DNA of 64,000 bases, from the NCBI RefSeq assembly GCF_003614185.1, contig NZ_KZ987724.1:1016771-1080770 (forward strand), given 5' to 3'. The notes under the pieces are model-generated. The model searched no databases and had not been told where the DNA came from. It was given only the letters and a program-made list of their open reading frames with translations. Position 1 is the stretch's first letter; the number at the start of each line of letters is the position of its first letter. Of this stretch, positions 9,161 to 18,200 are shown in pieces. Made by a program: the position numbers and the translations under genes. Origin of the DNA: Paenibacillus aceti (GTDB lineage Bacteria; Bacillota; Bacilli; Paenibacillales; Paenibacillaceae).

Positions 9161-11500
9161 ATGAACAACGAAACCTGCAAGCTTGTAGAACGACGGCCTG
9201 CAAAGGTCTGGACGGAGGCTTTTCCGGTCGGTAATGGGAGACTTGGAGCCATGGTATTCGGCGGGATCTCCGCCGAGCGGATTGGGTTAAATGAAGATTC
9301 TGTATGGTATGGCGGACCGAAGCAGCACGACAATCCCGAGGCATTGGGGAAGCTGGAGGACATCCGCACGCTGCTTCGCAGCGGAGAGACGCAAAAGGCG
9401 GAGACCTTGGCGCTGACACATTTTACGAATACCCCGCAGTATTTTGGACCTTACCAGCCGTTAGGTGAGCTGCTGCTGCAGTTCAAGTCCGGCGCGTCAG
9501 ATGCTGCTAATTACAGACGGGAGCTGAACTTGAACACGGGCGTAGCTTCCGTAAGCTGGGAAGAGAAGGGGATTCGCTATGAGAGGGAGGTCTTCGCCAG
9601 TGCGGTTCATCAGGTGCTTGTCGTTCGTATATCCGCATCGGAGCCAGCATCCATTCATTTAACAGCCCGATTAAGCAGACGCCCCTTTGATGGAGACATT
9701 CAGCGAGAGAATGAACGCACTCTGGCGATGGAGGGTATCTGTGGACCGGATGGGGTTAAATATGCGTCCGTACTTCATGCTTATACGATTGGCGGCAAGT
9801 GTCAGACGGTAGGCAATTACCTGGATATCCAGTCCGCTGATGTCGTTACTCTGCTGCTCGCCGCGCAGACGTCGTTCCGTTGTGATGATCCTTACCGGGA
9901 AGCTCTTAAGCAAGTGAAATCCGCTGCATTGCTTCCCTATGGGTCATTGCTGGATGAGCATATCGCCGATCATCGTGCTTTATTCGAGCGGGTAAGTCTG
10001 GAGATCAAGCCGGCGGATACAGCCGGAGCTTCCAAGGCCTATGCTGAAAAGATGAGCATGCCTACTTCGGAACGGCTGCAGCTCTATCGGCAAGAGGGGG
10101 ATGATCCCGGGCTTGAGACGTTATTCTATCAATATGGCCGCTATTTGCTGATGGCAAGCTCAAGGCCGGGCAGTCTGCCTGCCAATTTGCAGGGCATCTG
10201 GAATGAGAGCTTCACACCGCCTTGGGAGAGCGATTACCATCTGAACATTAACTTGCAGATGAACTATTGGATCGCGGAGACGGGGAATTTGCCGGAATGC
10301 CATGAGCCATTGTTCGATTTCATAGATCGCCTGGTCATCAATGGACGGAGAACGGCGGCCTCTCTGTATGGAGCAAGAGGGTTCACAGTCCACTCTACCT
10401 CGAACCTGTGGGCGGAGAGCGGCTTGTTCGGTTCCTGGACCCCCGCGATCTTCTGGCCGATGGGTGGGGCATGGCTGGCGCTGCATCTATGGGAGCATTA
10501 TCGCTATGGGCAGTCGGAAGCTTTCTTGCGTGAACGAGCTTATCCGGTACTGAAGGAAGCCTCGTCGTTCTTCCTTGATTACCTTGTCTTCGATGAGAAC
10601 GGGTATCTAGTGACTTCGCCTTCGCTCTCGCCGGAGAACAGCTATGTGAATGAGCGAGGGCAGGTCGGCTCCTTATGCTCCGGTCCTTCGATGGACTCAC
10701 AGATTATATATGCGTTATTTACCGCCTGTATGGAAGCAGCGGAGACTCTGGGTCTGGACGAGGAGTGGATCGGGCAGTGGAGCGGAGCGCGGGCGAAGCT
10801 GCCGCAGCCGCAGATCGGGCGCTACGGACAGATCATGGAATGGGCTGTTGACTATGAGGAGCCGGAGCCGGGTCATCGCCATATTTCGCATTTATTCGCT
10901 CTTCATCCGGGAGAACAGATTATCCCACATAGAATGCCCGAGTTAGGGGAGGCCGCCAAGGTGACACTGGAACGCCGCCTGAAGTACGGAGGCGGGCATA
11001 CCGGATGGAGTCAAGCGTGGATTACGAACTTCTGGGCCAGACTCGGCGAAGCAGAACGAGCGCATGATAGCCTGCGCGAGCTGCTGGTCAAGGCGGTGCA
11101 TCCGAATCTGTTCGGAGATCATCCGCCGTTCCAGATCGATGCTAATTTCGGCGGAGCGGCCGCGATCCAGGAGATGCTGCTACAATCCCATGGCGGCGAG
11201 CTTCGCTTGCTTCCTGCTTTGCCGTCTTCGTGGGCGAGTGGCTCTGTCCGAGGGCTACGTGCCAGAGGCGGTTACGCCGTAAATATAAGCTGGACGGAAG
11301 GGGAACTCGAAGCGGCTGAGATCTACGCGGAGAATTCCCGGGACTGTGTACTATTCAGCAAGCAGAAGCTTACCGTTCTTGATTCCGCGCAAGCTCCCGT
11401 ACCTATGGCAAGCCTATGCTTGGGCGCAGGCTCGGGCTATCAATATACATTTGCGGCGGAACAGGGAGAGACCTACCAGATTGTTTTAATGAGGGAGTGA
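9161..11500 (+). CDS. Glycoside hydrolase family 95, alpha-L-fucosidase type
   Basis: A 779-residue GH95 enzyme of full family length with an N-terminal beta domain ([25 protein letters not shown]). It also has an (alpha/alpha)6 barrel and a C-terminal beta domain. Family catalytic features are visible: the Asn pair in [11 protein letters not shown] near residue 361, the Glu in SLSPENSY near 491, and the Asp in QIDANFGG near 660. GH95 members hydrolyse terminal alpha-1,2-L-fucose by inversion; some act on L-galactose. There is no signal peptide, so it acts in the cytoplasm on imported oligosaccharides. It lies 6 bases before the GH29 gene, so the two are co-translated. Confidence 0.92.
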   Translation: MNNETCKLVERRPAKVWTEAFPVGNGRLGAMVFGGISAERIGLNEDSVWYGGPKQHDNPEALGKLEDIRTLLRSGETQKAETLALTHFTNTPQYFGPYQPLGELLLQFKSGASDAANYRRELNLNTGVASVSWEEKGIRYEREVFASAVHQVLVVRISASEPASIHLTARLSRRPFDGDIQRENERTLAMEGICGPDGVKYASVLHAYTIGGKCQTVGNYLDIQSADVVTLLLAAQTSFRCDDPYREALKQVKSAALLPYGSLLDEHIADHRALFERVSLEIKPADTAGASKAYAEKMSMPTSERLQLYRQEGDDPGLETLFYQYGRYLLMASSRPGSLPANLQGIWNESFTPPWESDYHLNINLQMNYWIAETGNLPECHEPLFDFIDRLVINGRRTAASLYGARGFTVHSTSNLWAESGLFGSWTPAIFWPMGGAWLALHLWEHYRYGQSEAFLRERAYPVLKEASSFFLDYLVFDENGYLVTSPSLSPENSYVNERGQVGSLCSGPSMDSQIIYALFTACMEAAETLGLDEEWIGQWSGARAKLPQPQIGRYGQIMEWAVDYEEPEPGHRHISHLFALHPGEQIIPHRMPELGEAAKVTLERRLKYGGGHTGWSQAWITNFWARLGEAERAHDSLRELLVKAVHPNLFGDHPPFQIDANFGGAAAIQEMLLQSHGGELRLLPALPSSWASGSVRGLRARGGYAVNISWTEGELEAAEIYAENSRDCVLFSKQKLTVLDSAQAPVPMASLCLGAGSGYQYTFAAEQGETYQIVLMRE

Positions 11501-11506
11501 ATAAAA

Positions 11507-12787
11507 ATGGAGCATGAATTGAAGCAAGAGGCAGATTATCTCTCGGCTCTGCCGACCCCGGAGCAATTGGCGTGGCAAGACATGGAACTGGGATTATTCT
11601 GTCATTTCGGGATCAATACCTTCTGTGATCAGGAATGGGGAGAGGGGAAGGATTCGCCAGAGTTATTTGATCCACAGCAGCTGGATGCCCGGCAATGGGT
11701 TAGAACGGCGAAGCAGGCGGGCTTCCGTTATTTTGTGCTGACCGCAAAGCATCACGACGGCTTCTGCCTGTGGCCTACCTCTACGACCGATTACTCTGTA
11801 GCCTCTAGCCCATGGAAGCATGGACAAGGGGATGTCGTAAGAGAATGCGCCGACGCTTGTCGAGAGGAAGGGATCGGCTTCGGTATCTATCTGTCTCCTT
11901 GGGACAGACATGAGCTATGCTACTCAGATCCCGAGAGATATGATGATTTCTACTGTCGCCAGTTGGAGGAACTACTCACGGGATATGGACCGCTGGTGGA
12001 AATCTGGTTCGATGGCGCTGGCTCCGAGGGACGTGAGTACGATTGGCGCAGAATTATGAGACTCGTCAAGCAGCACCAGCCGGAAGCTATGATCTTCAAT
12101 ATGGGGGCTCCTACGATCCGCTGGGTGGGTAATGAGGACGGCCTTGCCCCGTATCCTTGCTGGAATACGGCAAAGACGGCCAAAGGCAGCATGTTCAGCG
12201 AGGCTTCCTTACAGTGGCTGCCTGAGACAGGGGCTTGGGTGCCTGCGGAATGTGATGTGCCAATACGTAAAGATCACTGGTTCTGGCATCCGAATGATGA
12301 GAAATCGCTATTGTCTCTGGAGCAGCTGATGGATATCTATTATCGGTCGGTCGGTCATGGGGCAACACTCCTGCTCAATGTATCCCCGGATACTCGCGGG
12401 CTGCTGCCTGAGGTCGATGTGAATCGCCTTCTGGAATTCGGCGAGGAGATCAGACGCCGTTTGGCGCAGCCTTTGGCTGAGACTTCTGACTGCGGCCACT
12501 TGATTGAACTGGAGCTGTCTGCTCCAGCGGTGATTGACCATGTAGTGCTGATGGAAGACATTGCGTATGGTGAGAGAGTACGTCAGTATACTCTTGAGGT
12601 CTTCGCGGACGGAGCTTGGAAGGAAATCGTACATGGCAGCGCAATCGGTCATAAGAAGATCGATGTTCTTGCTCCTGTACGGATCGAGAAGATTCGGCTG
12701 CAGATTACGGAAGCAGCTGCTAATCCGATCATACGGCAATTCGCTATATACGGTTCTCAGTCCACAACTACGCAAGGGACAGAATAA
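11507..12787 (+). CDS. Glycoside hydrolase family 29, alpha-L-fucosidase
   Basis: A 426-residue cytoplasmic GH29 enzyme. The barrel shows KHHDGFCLW and the nucleophile region VEIWFDGAG, with Asp near residue 170. The C-terminal 110 residues look like an F5/8 type C (discoidin-like) module (LIELELSAPAVIDHVVL). GH29 enzymes retain configuration and remove alpha-1,3/1,4- or broad-specificity L-fucose. Together with the GH95 enzyme directly upstream, the cell can remove several fucose linkages from one imported glycan. The gene ends before a strong terminator, which closes the locus. Confidence 0.92.
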   Translation: MEHELKQEADYLSALPTPEQLAWQDMELGLFCHFGINTFCDQEWGEGKDSPELFDPQQLDARQWVRTAKQAGFRYFVLTAKHHDGFCLWPTSTTDYSVASSPWKHGQGDVVRECADACREEGIGFGIYLSPWDRHELCYSDPERYDDFYCRQLEELLTGYGPLVEIWFDGAGSEGREYDWRRIMRLVKQHQPEAMIFNMGAPTIRWVGNEDGLAPYPCWNTAKTAKGSMFSEASLQWLPETGAWVPAECDVPIRKDHWFWHPNDEKSLLSLEQLMDIYYRSVGHGATLLLNVSPDTRGLLPEVDVNRLLEFGEEIRRRLAQPLAETSDCGHLIELELSAPAVIDHVVLMEDIAYGERVRQYTLEVFADGAWKEIVHGSAIGHKKIDVLAPVRIEKIRLQITEAAANPIIRQFAIYGSQSTTTQGTE

Positions 12788-12805
12788 AAATCATCCTAAT
12801 CGTAC

Positions 12806-12858
12806 AAAAAGCTGGCTCAAAGGTCTAAAGAAACTTAGACGCATGAGTCAGCTTTCTT
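12806..12858 (+). terminator. Terminator closing the fucosidase operon
   Basis: An AAGCTGGCTCA/TGAGTCAGCTT outer stem encloses a GTCTAA/TTAGAC inner stem and is followed by TCTTATT. The roughly 175 bases after it, up to the MFS gene, are AT-rich and hold nothing else I can support. Confidence 0.8.
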
Positions 12859-13034
12859 ATTAAGAAGAATATATGTTCGATTTGTGCCGCCTGTGGAATA
12901 GAGCAATCGTATCTTGAACATTCATATTATTAGTTTAAAACAAAAAAATATATAAGTCTATACTTAATTTTCCATCTGCTTTATGCTTTGAATACCCGGC
13001 CGGGCCATTCATGAATTATAAAGGAGGAGTATAG

Positions 13035-14264
13035 TTGAGTCTCCGCTCATGGGATGGAAATTTAAAGATTCGCTTAACTGGTGAGACATTGTTTAACTTG
13101 TTTTATTGGATGTATTTTCCTTTTCTTACGATTTATTTCGCAGAAGGATTGGGGAATCAGACCGCAGGGATATTGATGAGCATTCCTCCGTTAATCGGCG
13201 TAGCTGGCGGAATGATCGGCGGATACTTAGCGGATGAGCTTGGGCGCCGTCCTGTAATGATCGCTGGCGTTCTATTGCAAACTGTGATGTTCGCTTTTTT
13301 TGCCGGCTCAAGCTCTTATGTGATGAATTATTTGGCCTTCATCGGTGCCGGGTTGGGCAAGGCGCTATACAGACCCGCAAGCGATGCTATGGTCGCGGAT
13401 CTTGTACCGAAGCAGGAACGTCGTCAAGTCTTTGCTACCTTCATTACAGCTAATAATATCGGGGCAGTAGTCGGCCCTGCGATCGGAGCGGTCTTCTTCT
13501 TCCGATACAGAAGCGAGCTGCTATGGGGTTGCGCATCCATCATGTTATTTTATTCTATACTGATCTATCTCAAAGTTCGGGAGAGTATGCCGTATGCCAA
13601 GACTAGCCCAGGAAGAGGTAGGCTTAAAATATCCACTATATTTATCTCACAATGGAGAGGATATGGCGTGATTTTTCGTGATAGGAACTTTGTGCTGTAT
13701 ATTGTTGCCGGCGTGTTCTCCATCATTACGATCATGCAATTGGACTTGTATCTGGCGATTTATGTCAGGAACCATGTTCCTTCACAGCCGTTATGGAGTT
13801 GGCATGACAGAACCCTCATGCTTGGGAGCACGGAAATCCTGGGCTGGGTGCTGGGATTGAATGGACTTCTGTTTGTTCTCGGCGTATTACCTGTAACGAA
13901 ATGGTTAAAAGGCTGGAAAGACCGGGATGTATTTGTCCTATCCTGTATTTTAGCGGGAGGCGGTATGTTTGCAGTCGGATTGACAACGAATATTTGGTTT
14001 TTATTCTTGTTAACGATTATTTTTACATTTGGAGAACTTGTACGCTCGCCCATTACTAGCAACTTTGTTAGCAATTATGCCCCAGCGGATATCAGAGCCC
14101 AATATATGGCCGCTTCAGATCTGCAGTTCACCATCGGAAGATTCATCGCGCCAGTCACTGTATTTCTGTCTGCATGGCTGCTGCCCCTCGGCGTCTTTAG
14201 CGTTATACTAATCTGTGCGTTAATCAGCATGGTTCTTTATATTAAACTATACCGAAATATTTGA
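13035..14264 (+). CDS. MFS transporter
   Basis: A major facilitator protein of 409 residues with 12 predicted membrane helices. The loop 2-3 motif reads GYLADELGRRPVM, typical of drug-exporter and sugar-exporter branches. TTG is the start, with a strong AAGGAGGAG ribosome site. It is an inner-membrane transporter of unknown substrate. It is not obviously linked to the fucosidase operon, since a terminator and about 250 bases separate them. The thioredoxin-like gene 80 bases downstream may be co-transcribed. Confidence 0.85.
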   Translation: MSLRSWDGNLKIRLTGETLFNLFYWMYFPFLTIYFAEGLGNQTAGILMSIPPLIGVAGGMIGGYLADELGRRPVMIAGVLLQTVMFAFFAGSSSYVMNYLAFIGAGLGKALYRPASDAMVADLVPKQERRQVFATFITANNIGAVVGPAIGAVFFFRYRSELLWGCASIMLFYSILIYLKVRESMPYAKTSPGRGRLKISTIFISQWRGYGVIFRDRNFVLYIVAGVFSIITIMQLDLYLAIYVRNHVPSQPLWSWHDRTLMLGSTEILGWVLGLNGLLFVLGVLPVTKWLKGWKDRDVFVLSCILAGGGMFAVGLTTNIWFLFLLTIIFTFGELVRSPITSNFVSNYAPADIRAQYMAASDLQFTIGRFIAPVTVFLSAWLLPLGVFSVILICALISMVLYIKLYRNI

Positions 14265-14345
14265 GGTCAAGGGTATTGGGGGGTACAATAGGGGTTATCA
14301 ATCATGATCGAAGTAATATTGAAGAAAATAAGAGATCGGAGAAGA

Positions 14346-14693
14346 ATGATGAAGGAATTAGTAGAATTAAAGTCATATCCTCAGGTTGAAGATTTCATCC
14401 AGGGGCATGAGCTGAGCTTCCTATATGTGTCGCGGCCGGACTGCAGTGTATGCCATGCTATTTTGCCTAAGCTACGGATATTGCTTGATCAGTTCCCGTC
14501 GATCGATCTGGGACAAGTCAATGCGATGGAGGTAGAGGAGATAGCTGGTAATTTATCTATTTTCACAGCACCTACACTGCTCTTGTTCGTAGAAGGTAAG
14601 GAATATTTAAGAGAGGACCGTTTCGTCCGCTTTGCTGCTCTGGAAGAGAAGCTGACGAGAATATACGAGTTGTATATATCGAATGAGGATTAA
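14346..14693 (+). CDS. Thioredoxin family protein
   Basis: A small thioredoxin-fold protein of about 116 residues. The redox motif is RPDCSVCHAILPK (CxxC with Ser-Val between the cysteines), and a cis-proline is seen in FTAPTLLLFVEGK. An upstream in-frame ATG at 14304 exists. CGGAGAAG just before the ATGATG pair at 14346/14349 is the better ribosome site, and homologous folds start near here. Probably a cytoplasmic thiol reductase similar in size to Bacillus YtpP. The partner is unknown. Confidence 0.8.
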   Translation: MMKELVELKSYPQVEDFIQGHELSFLYVSRPDCSVCHAILPKLRILLDQFPSIDLGQVNAMEVEEIAGNLSIFTAPTLLLFVEGKEYLREDRFVRFAALEEKLTRIYELYISNED

Positions 14694-14898
14694 ACGAAAC
14701 TATGGCGTTCTATAGTCCTTATTGCTATAAAAGGTATAATATGGTATATAGATGATAGATTCAAATTATACTATATCAGGAAAATTTAGAGATTCATAGA
14801 AGGGGGCGTATAGAACAGGTTATGCAACAAATTCCCGCGCAGTAGCGTCAGAATGGATGGAATAAATTTCAATAGAAACTTATGCCGAGGTGAGAATT

Positions 14899-15423
14899 TT
14901 GAAAATTAGATTCATGAAATTGGTAATCTCATCTTTAATCCTGCTGCCATTGGTGCTTGGCCTTAGCCTCAAAGTAAACGCGGAATTAACCGACATAGGA
15001 AGTCCCACTCCGGGTATTAATGTGAAGTCGCCGGATCATTTGAATGATACATGGAAGACGCCGATCAATAATGCGATCACCGCCTGGAACGGTACTGCCA
15101 CTAAAGTCACCATCGGGTATTCAAGCGCGTCCAGCAATACAATTACAGCGGCCCAATATTCGGATACCTGGTACGGCTTGAACACCCAGTGGAGATCCCC
15201 TTATAAATACACCATTCAGTTAAATGCCAGAACGATTACTCGTGACGCCAAGAATTTCTCCAATTTTGTAAAGGGGACTGCTGTTCATGAATTCGGTCAT
15301 TGCTTCTTCCTGAAGGATAATCCGAACACGACGCTTCCCTCGATTATGAAATATTCCAATGATTTTAATACGGTGACGACTCCGCGGCCATATGATATTG
15401 ATGACGTGAATTCGGTTTATTAA
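14899..15423 (+). CDS. Secreted metzincin-like zinc metalloprotease
   Basis: A secreted protein of about 174 residues. A signal peptide of some 27 residues (MKIRFMKLVISSLILLPLVLG, then a probable VNA cleavage site) precedes a small catalytic domain. The zinc motif is HEFGHCFFLKD, that is HExxHxxxxxD, followed by IMKYSND as a probable Met-turn. The third ligand position holds Asp, as in snapalysin-type (M7) enzymes, instead of the His of matrixins. TTG at 14899 is the start, with GAGGTG six bases upstream; the GTG at 14890 is too close to that site. It starts about 200 bases after the previous gene, in a stretch with no other feature I can support. The substrate is unknown. Confidence 0.75.
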   Translation: MKIRFMKLVISSLILLPLVLGLSLKVNAELTDIGSPTPGINVKSPDHLNDTWKTPINNAITAWNGTATKVTIGYSSASSNTITAAQYSDTWYGLNTQWRSPYKYTIQLNARTITRDAKNFSNFVKGTAVHEFGHCFFLKDNPNTTLPSIMKYSNDFNTVTTPRPYDIDDVNSVY

Positions 15424-15451
15424 ATTGGAGGATTTGGAAGGAGAATCGGAA

Positions 15452-16087
15452 ATGATGACAAGTAAATGGATTTCTGTGATCTCAATCTTCTGCCTCACGA
15501 CCGTGCTGCTGGCGGCCTGCGGGTCGAATGAATCGAAGCCCGATAACGACCGGTCAGCGGCTTCCGATGTTCATAAGTCGACTGCTGGCAAGCAGGAGGT
15601 ATTGATCGATGCGTCTTTCCCAAAATACAATAACTTGGACGAATTGGAGAATCGGGCGAATCTGATTATCGAGGGCAGAGTGCTAAGCTCCACGTTCAAA
15701 TTCCTGAATGTTGCGGAGAGGCCTTCCCAACCGGGTGATGACCAGTTGAATCCGGGCACGACTCCGGCGGACAGTCCTCCCATCCCGTACACCATATATG
15801 ACGTTGAGGTTCAGAAGGTGTATAAAGGGGCGGTAACGGAGAAGGAGACGATTCAGGTGAAGCAGGTCGGTGGTGAGAATCAGCAGACGATTTTCAAGGT
15901 AAATGACACCTCTGAATTGAAGGAGGAGGGCGATTATATTATGTTCCTGGCCACCTTTGACAATTCTCCGGCTTCTTTGCTGAATCCGATTCAAGGCTCC
16001 TATGAATTGGTCAACAATCAGATTATCGCTAGTGACAAGAACTTGATCAAGCTGGAGATTAATGATTTGAAGCAGCTTACCGAATAG
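15452..16087 (+). CDS. Putative lipoprotein of unknown function
   Basis: A 211-residue protein with a lipoprotein signal (LTTVLLAAC), a polar linker, and a mixed alpha/beta domain with DVEVQKVYKG and EEGDYIMFLATF. I do not recognise the family with certainty; similar Bacillota lipoproteins are annotated as hypothetical. The start is placed at ATG 15452 behind AAGGAG; the earlier TTG at 15425 lacks a better site. It begins 28 bases after the metzincin gene, so the two probably form one operon of exported proteins. Confidence 0.7.
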   Translation: MMTSKWISVISIFCLTTVLLAACGSNESKPDNDRSAASDVHKSTAGKQEVLIDASFPKYNNLDELENRANLIIEGRVLSSTFKFLNVAERPSQPGDDQLNPGTTPADSPPIPYTIYDVEVQKVYKGAVTEKETIQVKQVGGENQQTIFKVNDTSELKEEGDYIMFLATFDNSPASLLNPIQGSYELVNNQIIASDKNLIKLEINDLKQLTE

Positions 16088-16110
16088 CCTTATTTCGGGT
16101 GAAAATAACA

Positions 16111-16158
16111 AAAGACTCATATTCACAGGTGAGCCATTTGCCATGAGTATGAGTCTTT
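16111..16158. terminator. Bidirectional terminator
   Basis: A perfect 11-bp stem, AAAGACTCATA with TATGAGTCTTT, lies between the converging lipoprotein and M23 peptidase genes. Its ends give short T runs on both strands, so it can serve both. Confidence 0.75.
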
Positions 16159-16181
16159 GCTATGTAAGCGGATCTATGCAG

Positions 16182-17075
16182 CTAGTGCTGCGGATAAACT
16201 ACGGTTCCTTTTTGCGGCATCGGATCAGCATCGGTTCCCTTGAAGTACAATGGCAGTCCTTCGGCTAACGTAGGGTGCAGTGTGGACTCCGGGTTTTGAC
16301 GCTGATGATGGATATGCAGATGGGGTTCTGAGGTGGAACCGCTATTGCCTACCCGTCCCAGGATATCTCCAGGATTAACATGATCGCCAACCTTGACGGT
16401 AACGCTATTCTGCCGAAGATGATTGAGCAGCAGGTAGGTGCCGGTCTCATCGACGACCAGGTATACATGATTGCCCTCCACGGACAATATATCCTCCGAT
16501 CCCGGTGTAATATCGGGTTCCTTATCATATGCGGCTATGACCGTACCGGATACCGGGGCAAGTACCTCCTGATCCCAAATTCCATAATCCTCGGAGCTTG
16601 TGCTTCCTGAGTCGTAAGGCTCCATCACGAGGTCATAGGCCCAGCGCTCGGAGGGCCAGATCACATGGGGGAGGTTCACGGCGGTGGAATCTCCGCCCCA
16701 ACCGACAACAGTGGCTTGCTTGAGCGGCCATTCAGCAGTAAGCACAGGCGTAGTCTTGTCTATTCGCGCCGGATAAGGCATCTGGATCATGTTCAGTGTA
16801 AGCAGCAAATGCAGTGCCATGATCGAGCACAAGACGACAGAGAATAGATGGCTTGCTATCTGCCTTTTCTTACATAGCGCAATTATAACGAGGATCAGGC
16901 TAATGAACAGACCAGCCATGCCGAGGAACGGAAGGACCAGCTTTAGAGCAAACCAGGCGTAGGCCGACGGCAAGCCAGTTGTGCTTAGAACGGTAGCCCA
17001 TAGCAATAAAATAATGAGTATTAGTGGTGTGTTAATCATTCCGACTTTGTGAGTAATTCTAGTGATTTTCCCCAT
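16182..17075 (-). CDS. Membrane-anchored M23 family peptidase
   Basis: A protein of 297 residues. The first 110 residues hold three hydrophobic helices, so it is membrane-anchored, and the C-terminal half is a LytM/M23 domain. The second zinc motif is clear (SEPHLHIHHQ), as are the GSGSTSEPH region and GDILGRVGNSG. The usual first motif HxxxD appears as RWAYD: the Asp is kept but the His position is Arg. This variant is seen in some membrane M23 proteins and may mean altered or no zinc catalysis. It faces the lipoprotein gene across a shared terminator. Its role in cell-wall cleavage is inferred from the fold. Confidence 0.8.
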   Translation of the reverse strand: MGKITRITHKVGMINTPLILIILLLWATVLSTTGLPSAYAWFALKLVLPFLGMAGLFISLILVIIALCKKRQIASHLFSVVLCSIMALHLLLTLNMIQMPYPARIDKTTPVLTAEWPLKQATVVGWGGDSTAVNLPHVIWPSERWAYDLVMEPYDSGSTSSEDYGIWDQEVLAPVSGTVIAAYDKEPDITPGSEDILSVEGNHVYLVVDETGTYLLLNHLRQNSVTVKVGDHVNPGDILGRVGNSGSTSEPHLHIHHQRQNPESTLHPTLAEGLPLYFKGTDADPMPQKGTVVYPQH

Positions 17076-17179
17076 ATTTACCTCTATTTAATAAGTTAAT
17101 AGATTCTATTAATATAGACGGATCAAGTCATTGAATTACTACAAGGATGCACGGGCTGTAAATATCTTTTTGCGGCTAT

Positions 17180-18010
17180 TTATTCTTCACGAAAATATTT
17201 GGGAGCCTTCCCGATCATCTTCTTGAACATCTTCGAGAAAAGAAATGGATCGGTATAGCCCACAGAGCGAGAGATATCGCTGATCGACAGCCCTGGATTG
17301 GCGAGCAATTCGACGGCGCGGTTCATTCGATACTCCACGAGGAAGCTCTGCAGCGAGCTGCCGAATTTGGCCTTGAATAAGCTGGACAAGTAAGTTCTGT
17401 CCAGGCCGACGAAGTTAGCAATATCCTGCACCGTTATTCTCTGACTGTAGTTCGTCTCGATATATCCAATCGCCTGGTTAATGTATGTCTCCTTGGAATG
17501 GGAGGGCTTCGGTGGCTCTGCGAAGGAAGCCTCGGAGCAGGAAATTAGCTCAGCGATCAGCCGATAGAGAATGCTCTGGCTTAGCACGTCGCTGCTTCGC
17601 TCCGAATAGACGGCCAATAGATCATCATAGAACGATTCGAAGTATGGGCTTTGCTTCGCATCATAGACGAGCTGCGGCGCTTCAAGCTGTGCGCGTCTCA
17701 TGAAGGATTTGGCGCTAAGCCCCTTGAAGGCGACCCAGGAATAAGTCCAGGGATCGAGCTCATCCGCCTGATAATGGACGATGATGTCCGGCGGAATCAG
17801 GAAGCCTTGACCGGCAGACAGGAGATGGCTCTCCTCTCCGCTTCTAAACCTGCCGCAGCCGCTGTGAACATAATGAAGGACGTAGGAGTCCCGGACTCCA
17901 GGCCCCCAGCTATGATTAGGAAGGCATTCCTCTTTGCCAAAAAATATTAAATTCAGATCGAGCCGATCCGACGGCATCTCAGAATTAATCGTTACATTGA
18001 TCCGCGACAT
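17180..18010 (-). CDS. AraC-family transcriptional regulator
   Basis: A 276-residue regulator with an N-terminal cupin ligand-binding half (LHYVHSGCGRFRSG, GQGFLIPPD). The C-terminal AraC double helix-turn-helix reads ITVQDIANFVGLDRTYLSSLFK, then ISRSVGYTDPFLFSKMFKK. The start at 18010 follows GGGAGGAG; the earlier ATG at 18028 is upstream of that site. It is transcribed divergently from the GH4 alpha-galactosidase, and MsmR-like regulators in this position usually activate alpha-galactoside use. The inducer is inferred, not shown. Confidence 0.9.
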   Translation of the reverse strand: MSRINVTINSEMPSDRLDLNLIFFGKEECLPNHSWGPGVRDSYVLHYVHSGCGRFRSGEESHLLSAGQGFLIPPDIIVHYQADELDPWTYSWVAFKGLSAKSFMRRAQLEAPQLVYDAKQSPYFESFYDDLLAVYSERSSDVLSQSILYRLIAELISCSEASFAEPPKPSHSKETYINQAIGYIETNYSQRITVQDIANFVGLDRTYLSSLFKAKFGSSLQSFLVEYRMNRAVELLANPGLSISDISRSVGYTDPFLFSKMFKKMIGKAPKYFREE

Positions 18011-18029
18011 AGGGCAGACTCCTCCCATA

Positions 18030-18168
18030 CCTGTTAAATTGCTTATGCTATATTACATTATAACAGGCAATATTAAGGTATTTTGCTGGATAGAGTGAAT
18101 AAATATTGGATTATGACATGTGAATCATGGGTAGCTCCATGTCTCTATCTGTGGTCAGCGCCTATACT
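18030..18168. promoter_or_regulatory. Divergent control region between AraC regulator and GH4 gene
   Basis: Two inverted repeats are visible. CCTGTTA/TAACAGG at 18030-18067 lies just upstream of the regulator gene and covers its likely -10 (TATAAT on the minus strand). GACATG/CATGTC at 18115-18143 lies upstream of the GH4 gene and touches the -35 position of a TATACT -10 at 18163-18168. A weak -35 with an adjacent operator fits an AraC-activated promoter, but the assignments are inferred. Confidence 0.4.
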
Positions 18169-18200
18169 CAAGATAGACTATAGATGGAGGCGATGATTCA

